Origin: Microbacterium sp. Root553
GTDB taxonomy: Bacteria; Actinomycetota; Actinomycetes; Actinomycetales; Microbacteriaceae
Direction of reading: 5' to 3'
Assembly: GCF_001426995.1 (NCBI RefSeq)
Contig: NZ_LMFY01000001.1
Location: 2,415,675-2,479,674, forward strand
Length of the DNA: 64,000 nucleotides
The notes under the pieces were generated by a model. It worked only from the letters and a program-made list of their open reading frames with translations. It had not been told where the DNA came from and did no database searches. Positions 7,992 to 16,740 of the stretch are shown piece after piece. The stretch's first letter is position 1; each line of letters starts with the position of its first letter. A program made the position numbers and the translations under genes.

Positions 7992-8942
7992 ATGCGTGTG
8001 AGCGGCGAGATCCCCAGCAGTCCCCCGTCTCTGCAGACATTCCTCGCACCGGCCGACATTCCGCTTCCGGTGCTACCCGTCGTCGCGGGGATTCTCGCTG
8101 CGCTGTATCTCGTCGGAGCGATCCGGTTGTGGACGCACGGGCGTCGGTGGCCCGTGTGGCGGACGGTCAGCTTCCTTCTTGGGTGCGTTCTCCTCGCGGC
8201 GGTCACCGGTCTGGGCGTTGAAACGTATGGCCAGGCGCTGGTGTCCGTTTTCATGTTCCAGCAGCTCACTCTGATGATGATGGTGCCGCCGCTACTGGTC
8301 CTCGGCTCACCCGGAACCCTTCTTCTGCGAGCAACGCCGCATCACGGAGCGGGACGGGTAGTCCTCACAGTGGCCCACGGTGCTCTTCGAAGCCCGGCCG
8401 CGAGATGGGCACTCAGCCCGTGGGCCACTGTCCCGCTGTACCTGTTCGCGTTCTACGGCATCTATCTTGCGGGTGCTGCCGATGTCATCCTCGCTCTCGC
8501 CGGGGGTCACGTCGCGCTCGAGGTCGGGTTCCTCCTCGCCGGCATGCTGTTCACCATCCCCATCTTGTCCTCCGATCCTCTGCCGGTCAGGTTGGGTCAT
8601 GGTGCGCGTGCACTGGACGTGTTTGCTGAAGCCGCGCTGCACGCGTTCTTCGGGGTGTTCCTCATGATGGCCAGCACGATCCTGGTCGGCTCATTCGTCG
8701 CCCCCACAGAGGCGCTAGGCATCGATCCCCTCGCCGATCAGCAGCTAGCCGGCGCTCTGGCATGGTCCTACGGTGAAGCCCCGACCGTGCTGATGTTGAT
8801 CTACGTGATGCATCGTTGGTTCCGCAGCGACACCGCTCGTGCTGCCGCGGACGACCGGTACGCCGACGTGCACGGGAATGCCGACCTCGACTCGTACAAC
8901 GCCTACCTCAAAAAACTGAGCTCTCATGACCGTGACCGCTGA
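7992..8942 (+). CDS. CtaG-family cytochrome oxidase assembly / copper membrane protein
   Basis: This 316-residue polytopic protein belongs to the Caa3-type CtaG family, which helps metallate the CuB/CuA sites of cytochrome oxidases. Features seen are about seven helices, the FQQLTLMMMVPPLLVLGSPG segment, several membrane His residues (HALEVGFL-like segment at HVALEVGFLL, HAFFGVFLM, VMHRWF) and a hydrophilic C-terminus. It overlaps lnt by 17 nt. The next-but-two gene contains a second CtaG domain fused to CopD, so the operon carries two such modules. Confidence 0.82.
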   Translation: MRVSGEIPSSPPSLQTFLAPADIPLPVLPVVAGILAALYLVGAIRLWTHGRRWPVWRTVSFLLGCVLLAAVTGLGVETYGQALVSVFMFQQLTLMMMVPPLLVLGSPGTLLLRATPHHGAGRVVLTVAHGALRSPAARWALSPWATVPLYLFAFYGIYLAGAADVILALAGGHVALEVGFLLAGMLFTIPILSSDPLPVRLGHGARALDVFAEAALHAFFGVFLMMASTILVGSFVAPTEALGIDPLADQQLAGALAWSYGEAPTVLMLIYVMHRWFRSDTARAAADDRYADVHGNADLDSYNAYLKKLSSHDRDR

Positions 8943-10530
8943 CCCGTTGGTGAGACGCGTCCTCTCCGTTCGATCGAGGCGCGGCAATCCCAGAGAGCAC
9001 AACGCGCGCCTGCCTGTTGCGGTGCCGTTTCCCGTAGCGATTGTCGCGTCCGCCATCGCGGGAGGAATGCTGGATCTCGCCTACCCCGCATACGGGTGGT
9101 GGCCTGCCACTTTCGTGAGCGTAACCATCGGGCTGTGGACGCTCCGCGGACGTTCTCTCCCCGGGGCGTTCCTGATCTCCCTCGTCTACGGCGCGACCTT
9201 CTACTTCACCCACTTGGTATGGGTGTCGCGGTTTCTGGGGCCCATCCCGTGGGTCGCGCTGGCTGGCTTGGAATCCGTGCTGTTCGGTGCCGGCGGCGTG
9301 CTGATCGCCCTTGCCTATCGTGTCGCCACTACCCGGGCGCGATACGGGTATCGCGCGATCACTCCCGTGCTGGTCGCCGGGGTGTGGGTGCTGCGAGAAA
9401 CGCTGATGGGGAGTACGCCGTACACCGGTTTCCCGTGGGCGCGCGTCGGTTTCAGCCTCGCCGAGAGCCCGCTCGCGGAGGCCGCTTCATGGGTGGGGAC
9501 CACCGGGCTGTCCTTCCTGACGGTTCTCGTCTGCGCGAGCGTCGTGGAGGCCCTCATCCTCCGCCGATGGGAGCCAGCAGCAGCAGCGGCGGTCATCGTC
9601 GTTGCCGCGATAGCCGTCCCTCTGTTCCCCACCGAGCAAGCGGGAATGATGCGCGTCGGATGGGTGCAGGGCAACGGGCCCAGCGGCTACTTCGACACCA
9701 CGACAACAGGCGACATCATGCGCGCGCAGGAAGAAGCGACCGCTCCTCTTCTGGACCGTGAGATGGACCTTCTCGTCTGGCCAGAAGGCGCCGTCGACGC
9801 CGATCCCCTGCGCGATGTCGCCGTCGCAGGCCGCCTTGATCGACTCGTGCAGGGTGCCGGCGCTCCGGCACTGGTGAACGCGGCGACCACTCGTGGAGCC
9901 GACACGTTCAACACCACGATGCTGTGGACCAGCGCCGGGCCGCAGCAGCTCCACGACAAGGCCAACCCCGTCCCTTTCGGCGAATACGTCCCGGACCGTT
10001 GGTTTTACGAAGCGGTCGCCCCCGACCTCATCGGATTGATACAACGCGAGTACACGCCCGGCTCCAACACACCCCTCGTGCACGTTGGCGATGTGCCCAT
10101 CGGTCTGGCGATTTGTTTCGACGTCATCTACGACGACGTCATCCACCAGAGCGTGGCCTCTGGCGCGCAGATGTTCGTGTTTCAGACCAACAATGCGGAT
10201 TTCCGAGGCACCGACGAGAACCTCCAACAGCTGGCCATCGCCCGCATGCGCGCGCTCGAAACCGGGAGAACTGCGGTGAACGTCTCCACCACCGGGACCA
10301 GTCAAGTCATCGGCCGCGATGGAAAAGTGTTGGCTCAGGTTGCGGTGGACACGACCGCGGCGAAGATCACCGAGGTCCCCCTCCGCACCGGCACGACCCT
10401 CGCCGTCGTGCTGATGCCGTGGCTCGGCTGGACACTCAGTGTCGGAACCGTACTAGCGCTGCTCATCATGTCGGTCCGACAGCGGCGATCGCATGCTGAC
10501 TCCCAAGAAGACGGATGGATGAAGTTGTGA
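8926..10530 (+). CDS. lnt: Apolipoprotein N-acyltransferase (island copy)
   Basis: This 534-residue membrane enzyme N-acylates the terminal Cys of mature lipoproteins. About seven N-terminal helices lead into a nitrilase domain from about residue 240. The catalytic triad is visible: Glu in VWPEGA, Lys in DKANPVPFGEY and Cys in LAICFDVIYD. A last helix near residues 490-515 closes the protein. It is a stand-alone Lnt, not fused to a dolichol-phosphate mannose synthase as in mycobacterial Ppm1. The stop overlaps the following lipoprotein gene by 4 nt. With lspA it supplies two of the three lipoprotein maturation steps inside the metal operon. Confidence 0.92.
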   Translation: MTVTADPLVRRVLSVRSRRGNPREHNARLPVAVPFPVAIVASAIAGGMLDLAYPAYGWWPATFVSVTIGLWTLRGRSLPGAFLISLVYGATFYFTHLVWVSRFLGPIPWVALAGLESVLFGAGGVLIALAYRVATTRARYGYRAITPVLVAGVWVLRETLMGSTPYTGFPWARVGFSLAESPLAEAASWVGTTGLSFLTVLVCASVVEALILRRWEPAAAAAVIVVAAIAVPLFPTEQAGMMRVGWVQGNGPSGYFDTTTTGDIMRAQEEATAPLLDREMDLLVWPEGAVDADPLRDVAVAGRLDRLVQGAGAPALVNAATTRGADTFNTTMLWTSAGPQQLHDKANPVPFGEYVPDRWFYEAVAPDLIGLIQREYTPGSNTPLVHVGDVPIGLAICFDVIYDDVIHQSVASGAQMFVFQTNNADFRGTDENLQQLAIARMRALETGRTAVNVSTTGTSQVIGRDGKVLAQVAVDTTAAKITEVPLRTGTTLAVVLMPWLGWTLSVGTVLALLIMSVRQRRSHADSQEDGWMKL

Positions 10531-11030
10531 AGCTCAAGATTCTGACCTCTGTCGCAGCACTGTGCGCACTGCTTGTGCTCAGCAGCTGCGCACCCACCGT
10601 TCACCTCGAGCCCGCAGCAAACGCGAATGACCCGCTGTGCGCAGAGGTCACCGTACGACTACCGGACTCGATTGGCGACCAGGCTCGCGTGTGGACGGAC
10701 GCTCAGGCCACCGCAGGATGGGGCACCCCCAGCAGCGTGCTCCTCACCTGCGGGTTGGAGCCCCCGGCCCCCACCACGCTGCAATGTGTCAGCTTGGGGG
10801 GCGTCGACTGGATCGTCGACGAGGAGGAGACCCCAAATCTGCGGCTCACAACCTACGGCCGAGATCCAGCTGCCCAGGTGTACGTAGACACGACCACCCT
10901 GTCGGCAGATGCGGTTCTTGAATCTCTCGCCGGGGCGATCCAGCAGCTCCCCAAGACCGGTGAATGCACGGCACCTGTGACGGAAGACCCGGACGCTCCT
11001 GGCACTGTGACGGGAGATACCACTCCATGA
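10527..11030 (+). CDS. DUF3515 lipoprotein
   Basis: This is a secreted lipoprotein of 167 residues. The signal peptide ends in the lipobox LSSC, and the body shows DUF3515 hallmarks: CAEVTVRLPD, AQATAGWG, LTCGLEPPAPTTLQC and a closing Cys (GEC). The three or four later cysteines could form disulfides, fitting the DsbA-like protein in the same operon. The GTG at 10527 overlaps the lnt stop (GTGA); an ATG four codons earlier is possible. It is the obvious nearby substrate for the encoded LspA and Lnt. Function unknown. Confidence 0.82.
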   Translation: MKLKILTSVAALCALLVLSSCAPTVHLEPAANANDPLCAEVTVRLPDSIGDQARVWTDAQATAGWGTPSSVLLTCGLEPPAPTTLQCVSLGGVDWIVDEEETPNLRLTTYGRDPAAQVYVDTTTLSADAVLESLAGAIQQLPKTGECTAPVTEDPDAPGTVTGDTTP

Positions 11031-12925
11031 ATCCCGTTGTTCTCCGGATCGTTGGACCGACGATTCTCGTTGTCGCCGCACTCGTCGCTGTGGTGGTCGG
11101 GCTCGTGATCGGTGGAGGCGCTGCACCGAGACTCACCAGTGACCCTGGAGCGCTCGTGCGATGGGGACTCCCGGCCGCGAAGCTGTTTGTCAATCTTTCC
11201 GGTGCGGCGATGCTCGGGCCTCTGGTACTGGCGGTGTTTGCTCTCCCCTCGGGAGAGAAACCGTTCACCGTCGCGCTCGATATAGCCTCTGCCGGCGCCG
11301 CCATCCTCACCATCGCAAGCGGGGTGGTGGCTTTCCTCACCTTCCTGTCCTCATTCAATCCGCAAGTGAGCCTGGGCGCTGAGTTCGGTGCGCAGCTGGG
11401 CCGCTTCCTCCTCGACACCGAGCTGGGACGATCATGGCTTATTACCGCGATCCTCGCCTCGGTCGTGACAGTCCTCACATTCGCTGTGCGCAGCTATGGG
11501 GCGGTGATGATAACAACCGTGCTTGCGATCATCAGCCTGATACCCATGGCTACCCAAGGTCATTCAGGTGAGCTCGCCAACCACGATCCCGCGGTCATGT
11601 CCCTCGTCCTGCACGTCATTTCAGCAGCGATATGGCTCGGAGGTCTCATCCTGCTCGTCGTCGCGCGACCGATCAGCTCTCCGCGTGGACTCGAGAACCT
11701 GCTCCGCCGGTACTCGACGGTGGCGCTCATCGCGTTCATCGGCGTCGCCGTCTCGGGATACGCGCGGACGCTCACTGCCCTCGGCCGGTGGGAGGATTTG
11801 GCCTCACCATACGGCATCATCCTTCTCACAAAGATCGGCGCTCTTCTGATCATGGGCGTCCTGGGTGCCGCCTACCGCCGTCGACTCCTCGCGAAAGCCA
11901 GCGAGGGCCGTGGCGCCTTCTGGATGATCGTGAGCGTCGAACTCGGCTTCATGGGTATCGCGAGCGGTGCCGCCGCCGCCCTCGCCCGCACCGCCGCCCC
12001 CGCCGACACGATCACGCTGCCGCAGAACACCGCCGCGGAGATCCTCACCGACGCACCCGTCCCGATCGAACTCACGCTGCAGAGATGGTTCACGGCGTGG
12101 AGCCCCGACCTGCTCTGGGTGCTCGCTGCGGGTTTCGGAATCGTCTTCTACCTCGTCGGCGTCCGACGCGCACGGCGCCGCGGGTATCCGTGGCCAGCCA
12201 GGCGCACGATTAGCTGGATTGCGGGGATGGGGGTGCTTCTGTGGACGACCAGCGGACCGCTCGCAGCCTACGACGACTCGCTCATCAGTATGCGATTCCT
12301 CTCCTTCGCTCTCCTCAGCCTCGCAATCCCCTTGCTCCTTGTCTCAGCGGCGCCCGTCACCCTCGCAACCTTGATCATCCATCCACGGGACGATGGAAGC
12401 CGAGGACCGCGGGAATGGCTTCTCTGGGCCGCCCACAACCCGGTGGCACGGTTTGCTCTGCGCCCCGTCGTCGCCGCGTCCCTTTTCGCTACATCGCTGT
12501 GGTTCATCCACTACTCCGACCTGTTCCGCTGGTCGCTCTACGACCAGCTCGGAGCGGAATGGATGATCAGCCAGCTCCTCGTCACCGGGTGCCTCTTCGT
12601 ACGATCGCTCTCCCTTCACGCGTCCACGACCCCCGAGGGGCGGTGGCGTCTGGCCTCACTCACTGCACTCACAGGCCTGGCCGCCTTCTTCGGCATCGCC
12701 ACGATCACTCGCTCCGACCTCATCGTCGCGGAATGGTTTGGCGCCATGGGACGAACGTGGGGACCCACCCCTCTCCAGGACCAGACCCTCGCCGGAGCAG
12801 CCACCTTGACGATCGCGGGAACCCTCGCAATCCTCACGGTCTTCTCCGTCCTCCACACGAAACGCAACAACCGACCTACCGGTAGCACCCCCGTGCCCGC
12901 CGTACGAAAGGATCCACACCTGTGA
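11027..12925 (+). CDS. CopD-CtaG fusion copper membrane protein
   Basis: This 632-residue protein has about fourteen membrane helices in two modules. Residues about 1-330 resemble CopD/YcnJ copper-uptake or handling proteins (for example GHSGELANHDPAVMSLVLH followed by WLGGLILL). Residues about 355-600 resemble CtaG (PLLLVSAAPVTL, FIHYSDLFRWSLYD, LLVTGCLFVRSL). Such fusions are known in actinobacteria as bifunctional copper resistance CopD/cytochrome c oxidase assembly proteins. Its start overlaps the DUF3515 stop (ATGA) and its stop overlaps the second copC (GTGA). The role is probably copper transfer across or within the membrane. Confidence 0.87.
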   Translation: MNPVVLRIVGPTILVVAALVAVVVGLVIGGGAAPRLTSDPGALVRWGLPAAKLFVNLSGAAMLGPLVLAVFALPSGEKPFTVALDIASAGAAILTIASGVVAFLTFLSSFNPQVSLGAEFGAQLGRFLLDTELGRSWLITAILASVVTVLTFAVRSYGAVMITTVLAIISLIPMATQGHSGELANHDPAVMSLVLHVISAAIWLGGLILLVVARPISSPRGLENLLRRYSTVALIAFIGVAVSGYARTLTALGRWEDLASPYGIILLTKIGALLIMGVLGAAYRRRLLAKASEGRGAFWMIVSVELGFMGIASGAAAALARTAAPADTITLPQNTAAEILTDAPVPIELTLQRWFTAWSPDLLWVLAAGFGIVFYLVGVRRARRRGYPWPARRTISWIAGMGVLLWTTSGPLAAYDDSLISMRFLSFALLSLAIPLLLVSAAPVTLATLIIHPRDDGSRGPREWLLWAAHNPVARFALRPVVAASLFATSLWFIHYSDLFRWSLYDQLGAEWMISQLLVTGCLFVRSLSLHASTTPEGRWRLASLTALTGLAAFFGIATITRSDLIVAEWFGAMGRTWGPTPLQDQTLAGAATLTIAGTLAILTVFSVLHTKRNNRPTGSTPVPAVRKDPHL

Positions 12926-13605
12926 CCTCCGCCCACCGCACCCGCTGGCTCGCCAGCACACTTCTAGCCCTCATCACACTGGGAATCGTGGCCGCACCGG
13001 CCCCCGCAGCTCTCGCGCACGACAACCTCCTGGACACCGTGCCCGGGGCAGACGAAACCGTCACCCAACTTGACGACGTCGCTCTCACGTTCAGCGGGGA
13101 ACTCATTGACTTCAGCCAGGCCAGCTTCGCCCAAGTGCAAGGACCCGACGGCCTCTTCTACGAATCCAGCTGCTCCACCATCGACCGCAATATCCTCACC
13201 ACCCCGGTCGCACTCGGAGAACCGGGCGTCTACACCGTGCTGTGGAACGCCGTCTCCAGCGACGGTCACCCCATCTCGGAGAGCTTCACGTTCACGTACG
13301 CTCCCACCGGTGTCGAGCCAGGGCTGGGATGGGACAAACCAGCATGCGGGAACGAACAATCACGGATCCAACCCGCAAAGGCGTCGCCCTCCGCCGCGCC
13401 AACCACCGAACCTCCCGCAGCGGAAACCCCTGCCCCGGTGGCATCCGCAGGCGAGAACGAGGTGGCTTCGATCGCGATCCCGCTCATCATCGCCGTTGCT
13501 GTCATCGGTGCCGCAGTGATCACCGCCACCGTTGTCGTACGGCAAGTGAAGAAGAAAAAACACAGCAGGTTGAGCGCCGACGGCCACACGGACCCGAAAG
13601 AGTGA
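12922..13605 (+). CDS. CopC-domain copper-binding protein, membrane-anchored (second copy)
   Basis: This 227-residue protein has a Sec signal ending APAALA, giving a mature N-terminal HDN, and the distal site SSDGHPIS, so both CopC copper ligands are kept. It differs from the first copy by two cysteines, in ESSCSTI and KPACGNE, that may pair. A Pro/Ala/Glu linker leads to a C-terminal helix (about residues 180-203) and a lysine-rich tail. The GTG start overlaps the CopD-CtaG stop, so CopC and CopD are made together, as in classical copCD pairs. Confidence 0.87.
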   Translation: MTSAHRTRWLASTLLALITLGIVAAPAPAALAHDNLLDTVPGADETVTQLDDVALTFSGELIDFSQASFAQVQGPDGLFYESSCSTIDRNILTTPVALGEPGVYTVLWNAVSSDGHPISESFTFTYAPTGVEPGLGWDKPACGNEQSRIQPAKASPSAAPTTEPPAAETPAPVASAGENEVASIAIPLIIAVAVIGAAVITATVVVRQVKKKKHSRLSADGHTDPKE

Positions 13606-13798
13606 GCTTCGGGTCAGGACAGTCGAACTCAAGTTCGGTGCGTCAGATATGGGCCACAGATCAGAGATCACGGGCGAGTCGGCGCGACTTCCGCCCCCAC
13701 GAACGGACGATAGACCAGACAGCGGGCAACGCGAGCATGACCAATCTGCGCGCCCCTGGCAGCAGAATCCACGAAGCCGAGCTCGAGGAGAGGGCACA

Positions 13799-15157
13799 GT
13801 GAACGAACGACGCGTCTCCGCGGCTGCTACGGAGGCGGCTGAAGAATGCGGGTGTGCACCCACGCCCGCCGAACGCGACTCATTCTGGAAGCTGAGTGTT
13901 ACTCGACGTGGCGCTTTCGGACTCGGCGCCCTCGGCGTCGCTGCATTCGTTGCCTTCGGTATCGGCTCCGGCGTCTCAGCTGCGTACGCTGCGTCCTACC
14001 CGAGCTGGGACGATGTCCAACGCGCCAAGAACAACGAAGCTGCCAAGGCCACCGAGATCACCCGGATCGAAGGGCTGATCCAGTCCTTGACGCAGAAAGT
14101 CGCCGAGACCCAGGCGGCCGCTGACACAGCCTCCGACGAGTTCTACGCAGCACAACAGGAATACTTCGCTGCGATCACGGAAGCCGAGATCCTGCAGGCG
14201 CAGGCCGACGAACAATCAGCGATTGCCGAAACCTCTGCGCGAAGGGCCGGTCAAGTTGCGGCACAGCTGTACCGCAACGGTGGGGACGATTCAGCACTGC
14301 AACTGTTCTTCTCCGGTTCCGCGGCCAACGCCGATGAGCTCCTGTCCCGCCTGGGCACCATGGACAAACTGCTCGAGTACAACCGGTCGGTCTACGATGA
14401 CGCAATCTCGGCGCGCAACACCGCCCAATCGCTGACCGATCAGGCGAAGGTCGCCCGCGACGAACGGGACCGGCTGCAGCAGGTCGCGGAGCAAAAGATG
14501 ATTGCCGCACAAGAAGCGGCCGACGCCGCACAGGCCGCGCTCGACGAGCAAGCCGCGAACCTCGAGACGATGCAGGCGCAGCTCGCCGCGCTGAAAGACA
14601 CCACCACGCAGACGGTCGCTGGCTACCAGGCGGGTGTAGCCGCACGCGAGGCCGAAGAGCGAGCCCGTCGCGAACGAGAGGCCGCCGAAGCGGCAGCCAA
14701 CGGTGGCGGCAACGGTGGCGGCGGGGGCTCTGCCGGGAGCGGCGGTTGGGTTCGGCCCCACGGGGGCGGCCGAAGTTCAAGCTACGGCCCGCGGACCCCG
14801 ATCTGCGGGTCGCAGGGCTGCTCCTCGAGCTACCACTACGGCGCGGACATGGCCAACGGCTGCGGAGCGGCGATCTACGCCGCCAACTCCGGAACAGTGG
14901 ACTACGCCGGCGCCAACGGTAACTACGGCAATTACGTCCGCATCCAACATGGCGGGGGCGTCAGCACCGGGTACGCGCACATCAAACCCGGTGGCATCGT
15001 CGTCGGCCGGGGGCAGTGGGTCAATTCCGGCCAGGTCATCGCTTACGCGGGTGACACTGGACGCTCCTTTGGTTGCCATCTGCATTTCGAGGTCTACATC
15101 AATGGTGGTTACATCAACCCCGTCCGATTCATGGAAGACCGCGGCGTCTATATCTAA
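13799..15157 (+). CDS. Exported M23-family murein endopeptidase with coiled coil
   Basis: This 452-residue protein is a NlpD/EnvC-like cell-wall hydrolase. It begins with about 40 cytoplasmic residues holding a CGC motif, then a twin-arginine-like signal (TRRGAFGLGALG), a long Ala/Glu/Gln coiled coil (about residues 75-300), a Gly/Ser hinge, and a LytM domain with zinc ligands in HYGADM, YAHI and HLHFEV. The GTG at 13799 follows GAGGAGAGGG and is preferred to the upstream ATG at 13649, whose extension lacks a signal. It follows the second copC after 193 nt. Remodelling of peptidoglycan for envelope copper proteins is a guess. Confidence 0.85.
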   Translation: MNERRVSAAATEAAEECGCAPTPAERDSFWKLSVTRRGAFGLGALGVAAFVAFGIGSGVSAAYAASYPSWDDVQRAKNNEAAKATEITRIEGLIQSLTQKVAETQAAADTASDEFYAAQQEYFAAITEAEILQAQADEQSAIAETSARRAGQVAAQLYRNGGDDSALQLFFSGSAANADELLSRLGTMDKLLEYNRSVYDDAISARNTAQSLTDQAKVARDERDRLQQVAEQKMIAAQEAADAAQAALDEQAANLETMQAQLAALKDTTTQTVAGYQAGVAAREAEERARREREAAEAAANGGGNGGGGGSAGSGGWVRPHGGGRSSSYGPRTPICGSQGCSSSYHYGADMANGCGAAIYAANSGTVDYAGANGNYGNYVRIQHGGGVSTGYAHIKPGGIVVGRGQWVNSGQVIAYAGDTGRSFGCHLHFEVYINGGYINPVRFMEDRGVYI

Positions 15158-15251
15158 GGCTGCGACACGGGATCACGAAGCGCCGTCGACATGAGCAGTG
15201 GGGTAGAGAGGGCTGCTCCAGTCGTCACTCCCGACATCCTTGCTAGGGATC

Positions 15252-16013
15252 TCAGAGAGGGAGGATGACGCTGCCCATCACCGCCGTCAGCCGCGACATG
15301 ATGTCGGTCCACAGCCCTGTCACCATCAGGAGGCCGAGGACGATCAGCAGGATGCCGCCGCAGACATTCAGCACCCGGATGTGACGACGGAGAAACTCGA
15401 CCGTCTTCGCCGCCCAACCGAACCCGAACGCGACCAGCAGGAACGGGATGCCGAGGCCAAGCGAATACGCGAGGCCAAGGAAGCCGGCCCGGACAGGGTC
15501 GCCGGCGTTGAATGAAAGCGCGATGATCGCGGCCAATGTAGGTCCCATGCATGGCGCCCAGCCGATACCGAGTGCCACTCCGAGTAGCGGCGCCCCTACG
15601 ATCCCGGCCCGTGAGCTGACGTGGAAGCGGACCTCCCTCTGGGCGAAACTGAATAACCCGAGGAAGACGAGCCCCATGAGGACGACGACGAGCCCGAGGA
15701 TGCGTGTGACCAGGTCTCCCCAGTGTAGGAAGAACACGCCAGCCGTTCCGCCCAGCGCAGTGATGAGAACGAAGACGACGCTGAAGCCGAGGATGAACAG
15801 CAGCACGCCGAACACGAGTCGTCGGCGCTCAGGTGCGGCTGCGTTTGTCGCGTCACCTTTCGAGCTCGGTGAGACTGTCCCGCCGAGAAAGCCGAGGTAG
15901 CCGGGGACCAGCGGGAGCACGCAGGGCGACAGGAACGACACGAGACCGGCGAGCATCGCGATGGGGACTGCGAGCCAGAGCGCGCCGGACCCGATGATGG
16001 TGTCGGCGTTCAT
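15252..16013 (-). CDS. ccdA: CcdA-type thiol-disulfide membrane transporter
   Basis: This 253-residue six-helix protein passes reducing equivalents from cytoplasmic thioredoxin to extracytoplasmic thioredoxin-fold partners. The paired redox cysteines lie in FLSPCVLPLVPGYLG and GWAPCMGP. Its start overlaps the stop of the TlpA-like gene by 4 nt, so the partner is made from the same message. It converges on the M23 peptidase gene with a 94-nt gap. It could serve copper-site assembly (reduction of Cys ligands) in the CtaG/CopC system rather than cytochrome c maturation. Confidence 0.9.
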   Translation of the reverse strand: MNADTIIGSGALWLAVPIAMLAGLVSFLSPCVLPLVPGYLGFLGGTVSPSSKGDATNAAAPERRRLVFGVLLFILGFSVVFVLITALGGTAGVFFLHWGDLVTRILGLVVVLMGLVFLGLFSFAQREVRFHVSSRAGIVGAPLLGVALGIGWAPCMGPTLAAIIALSFNAGDPVRAGFLGLAYSLGLGIPFLLVAFGFGWAAKTVEFLRRHIRVLNVCGGILLIVLGLLMVTGLWTDIMSRLTAVMGSVILPL

Positions 16014-16627
16014 GGTGTCTCCGCCAGAGCGTCCTTGACGAGTGTCGAGAGGATCGAGGTGCCGTCGATGGGTCCGATGATGCGGGCGGCGACACGGCCC
16101 TGTTTGTCGAGCACGAGAGTCGTCGGTGTCGCCTGGATCGGCACGACTTCGGAGAAAGCGAGTTTCGCCTCGGCCGTGTTCACGTCGATCAGGCTCGGGT
16201 AGGTGATGCCGAACTCTTCAGAGAATGCTTGGGCAGTGTCGGCCTGGTCGCGGGTATTGATGCCGATGAAAGCTACATCCTCGCCGCCGTATTCCTGCCA
16301 GACGCTTTCGAGATCCTTCGCCTCGATGCGGCACGGCGCGCACCCCGCGTACCAGAAGTTCACCACCGTGACCTTGCCGGCGTTGTCCGCACCGTCGAAA
16401 TCATCACCAGTTTCAGTGATGCCGCTGAAGGCGACCGGTTCGCTCCGCTCGGCGATCGGGATCTCGACGATCGCGCCGTCGGCGGCCACATACCCGGTGT
16501 TCTCACCCTTGAGGAAGGAATCGCTGACCGGATCCGGCGCACACCCGCTCAGACCGATGGCGAACACCGCAGCGAGCATGATTCCCGCCGCACCACGAAC
16601 GGTACGAAAGCGGGGTCTTCGACGCAT
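16010..16627 (-). CDS. TlpA/ResA-like thioredoxin lipoprotein
   Basis: This 205-residue membrane-tethered thiol reductase has a basic start, a hydrophobic stretch and the lipobox LSGC near residue 28. The thioredoxin fold contains WYAGCAPCRIEAK (active site CAPC) and the cis-proline segment QATPTTLVLD. The preceding domain is like that of actinobacterial TlpA/ResA proteins. It is coupled to ccdA and transcribed away from csoR; the CsoR-type operator lies 87 nt upstream of its start and might control both directions. As a lipoprotein it is another candidate client of LspA/Lnt. Confidence 0.88.
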   Translation of the reverse strand: MRRRPRFRTVRGAAGIMLAAVFAIGLSGCAPDPVSDSFLKGENTGYVAADGAIVEIPIAERSEPVAFSGITETGDDFDGADNAGKVTVVNFWYAGCAPCRIEAKDLESVWQEYGGEDVAFIGINTRDQADTAQAFSEEFGITYPSLIDVNTAEAKLAFSEVVPIQATPTTLVLDKQGRVAARIIGPIDGTSILSTLVKDALAETP

Positions 16628-16713
16628 ATTTCGAACCTTACACAGATCACCTATGCGTCACCTTTGCCGCGGACACTTCCCGACCGGGAATAGACTCGCA
16701 TGCATTGTTTTAT

Positions 16714-16730
16714 ATACCCCTAGGGGGTAT
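16714..16730. promoter_or_regulatory. CsoR-type copper operator
   Basis: The sequence ATACCCCTAGGGGGTAT is a near-perfect palindrome: arms ATACCCC and GGGGTAT around TAG. It matches the pattern of CsoR-family operators (G/C-rich runs flanked by TAT/ATA). It ends 10 nt before the csoR GTG start and lies between csoR and the divergent TlpA-like gene, so Cu(I) binding to CsoR should derepress at least the csoR-copZ-copB unit. Confidence 0.8.
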
Positions 16731-16740
16731 CTTTTTGGGA

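Noticed and set aside
15158..15251. Terminator between the M23 and ccdA genes
   Set aside because: Only a weak 6-bp GAGCAG/CTGCTC pairing with a 14-nt loop, not listed as a feature.
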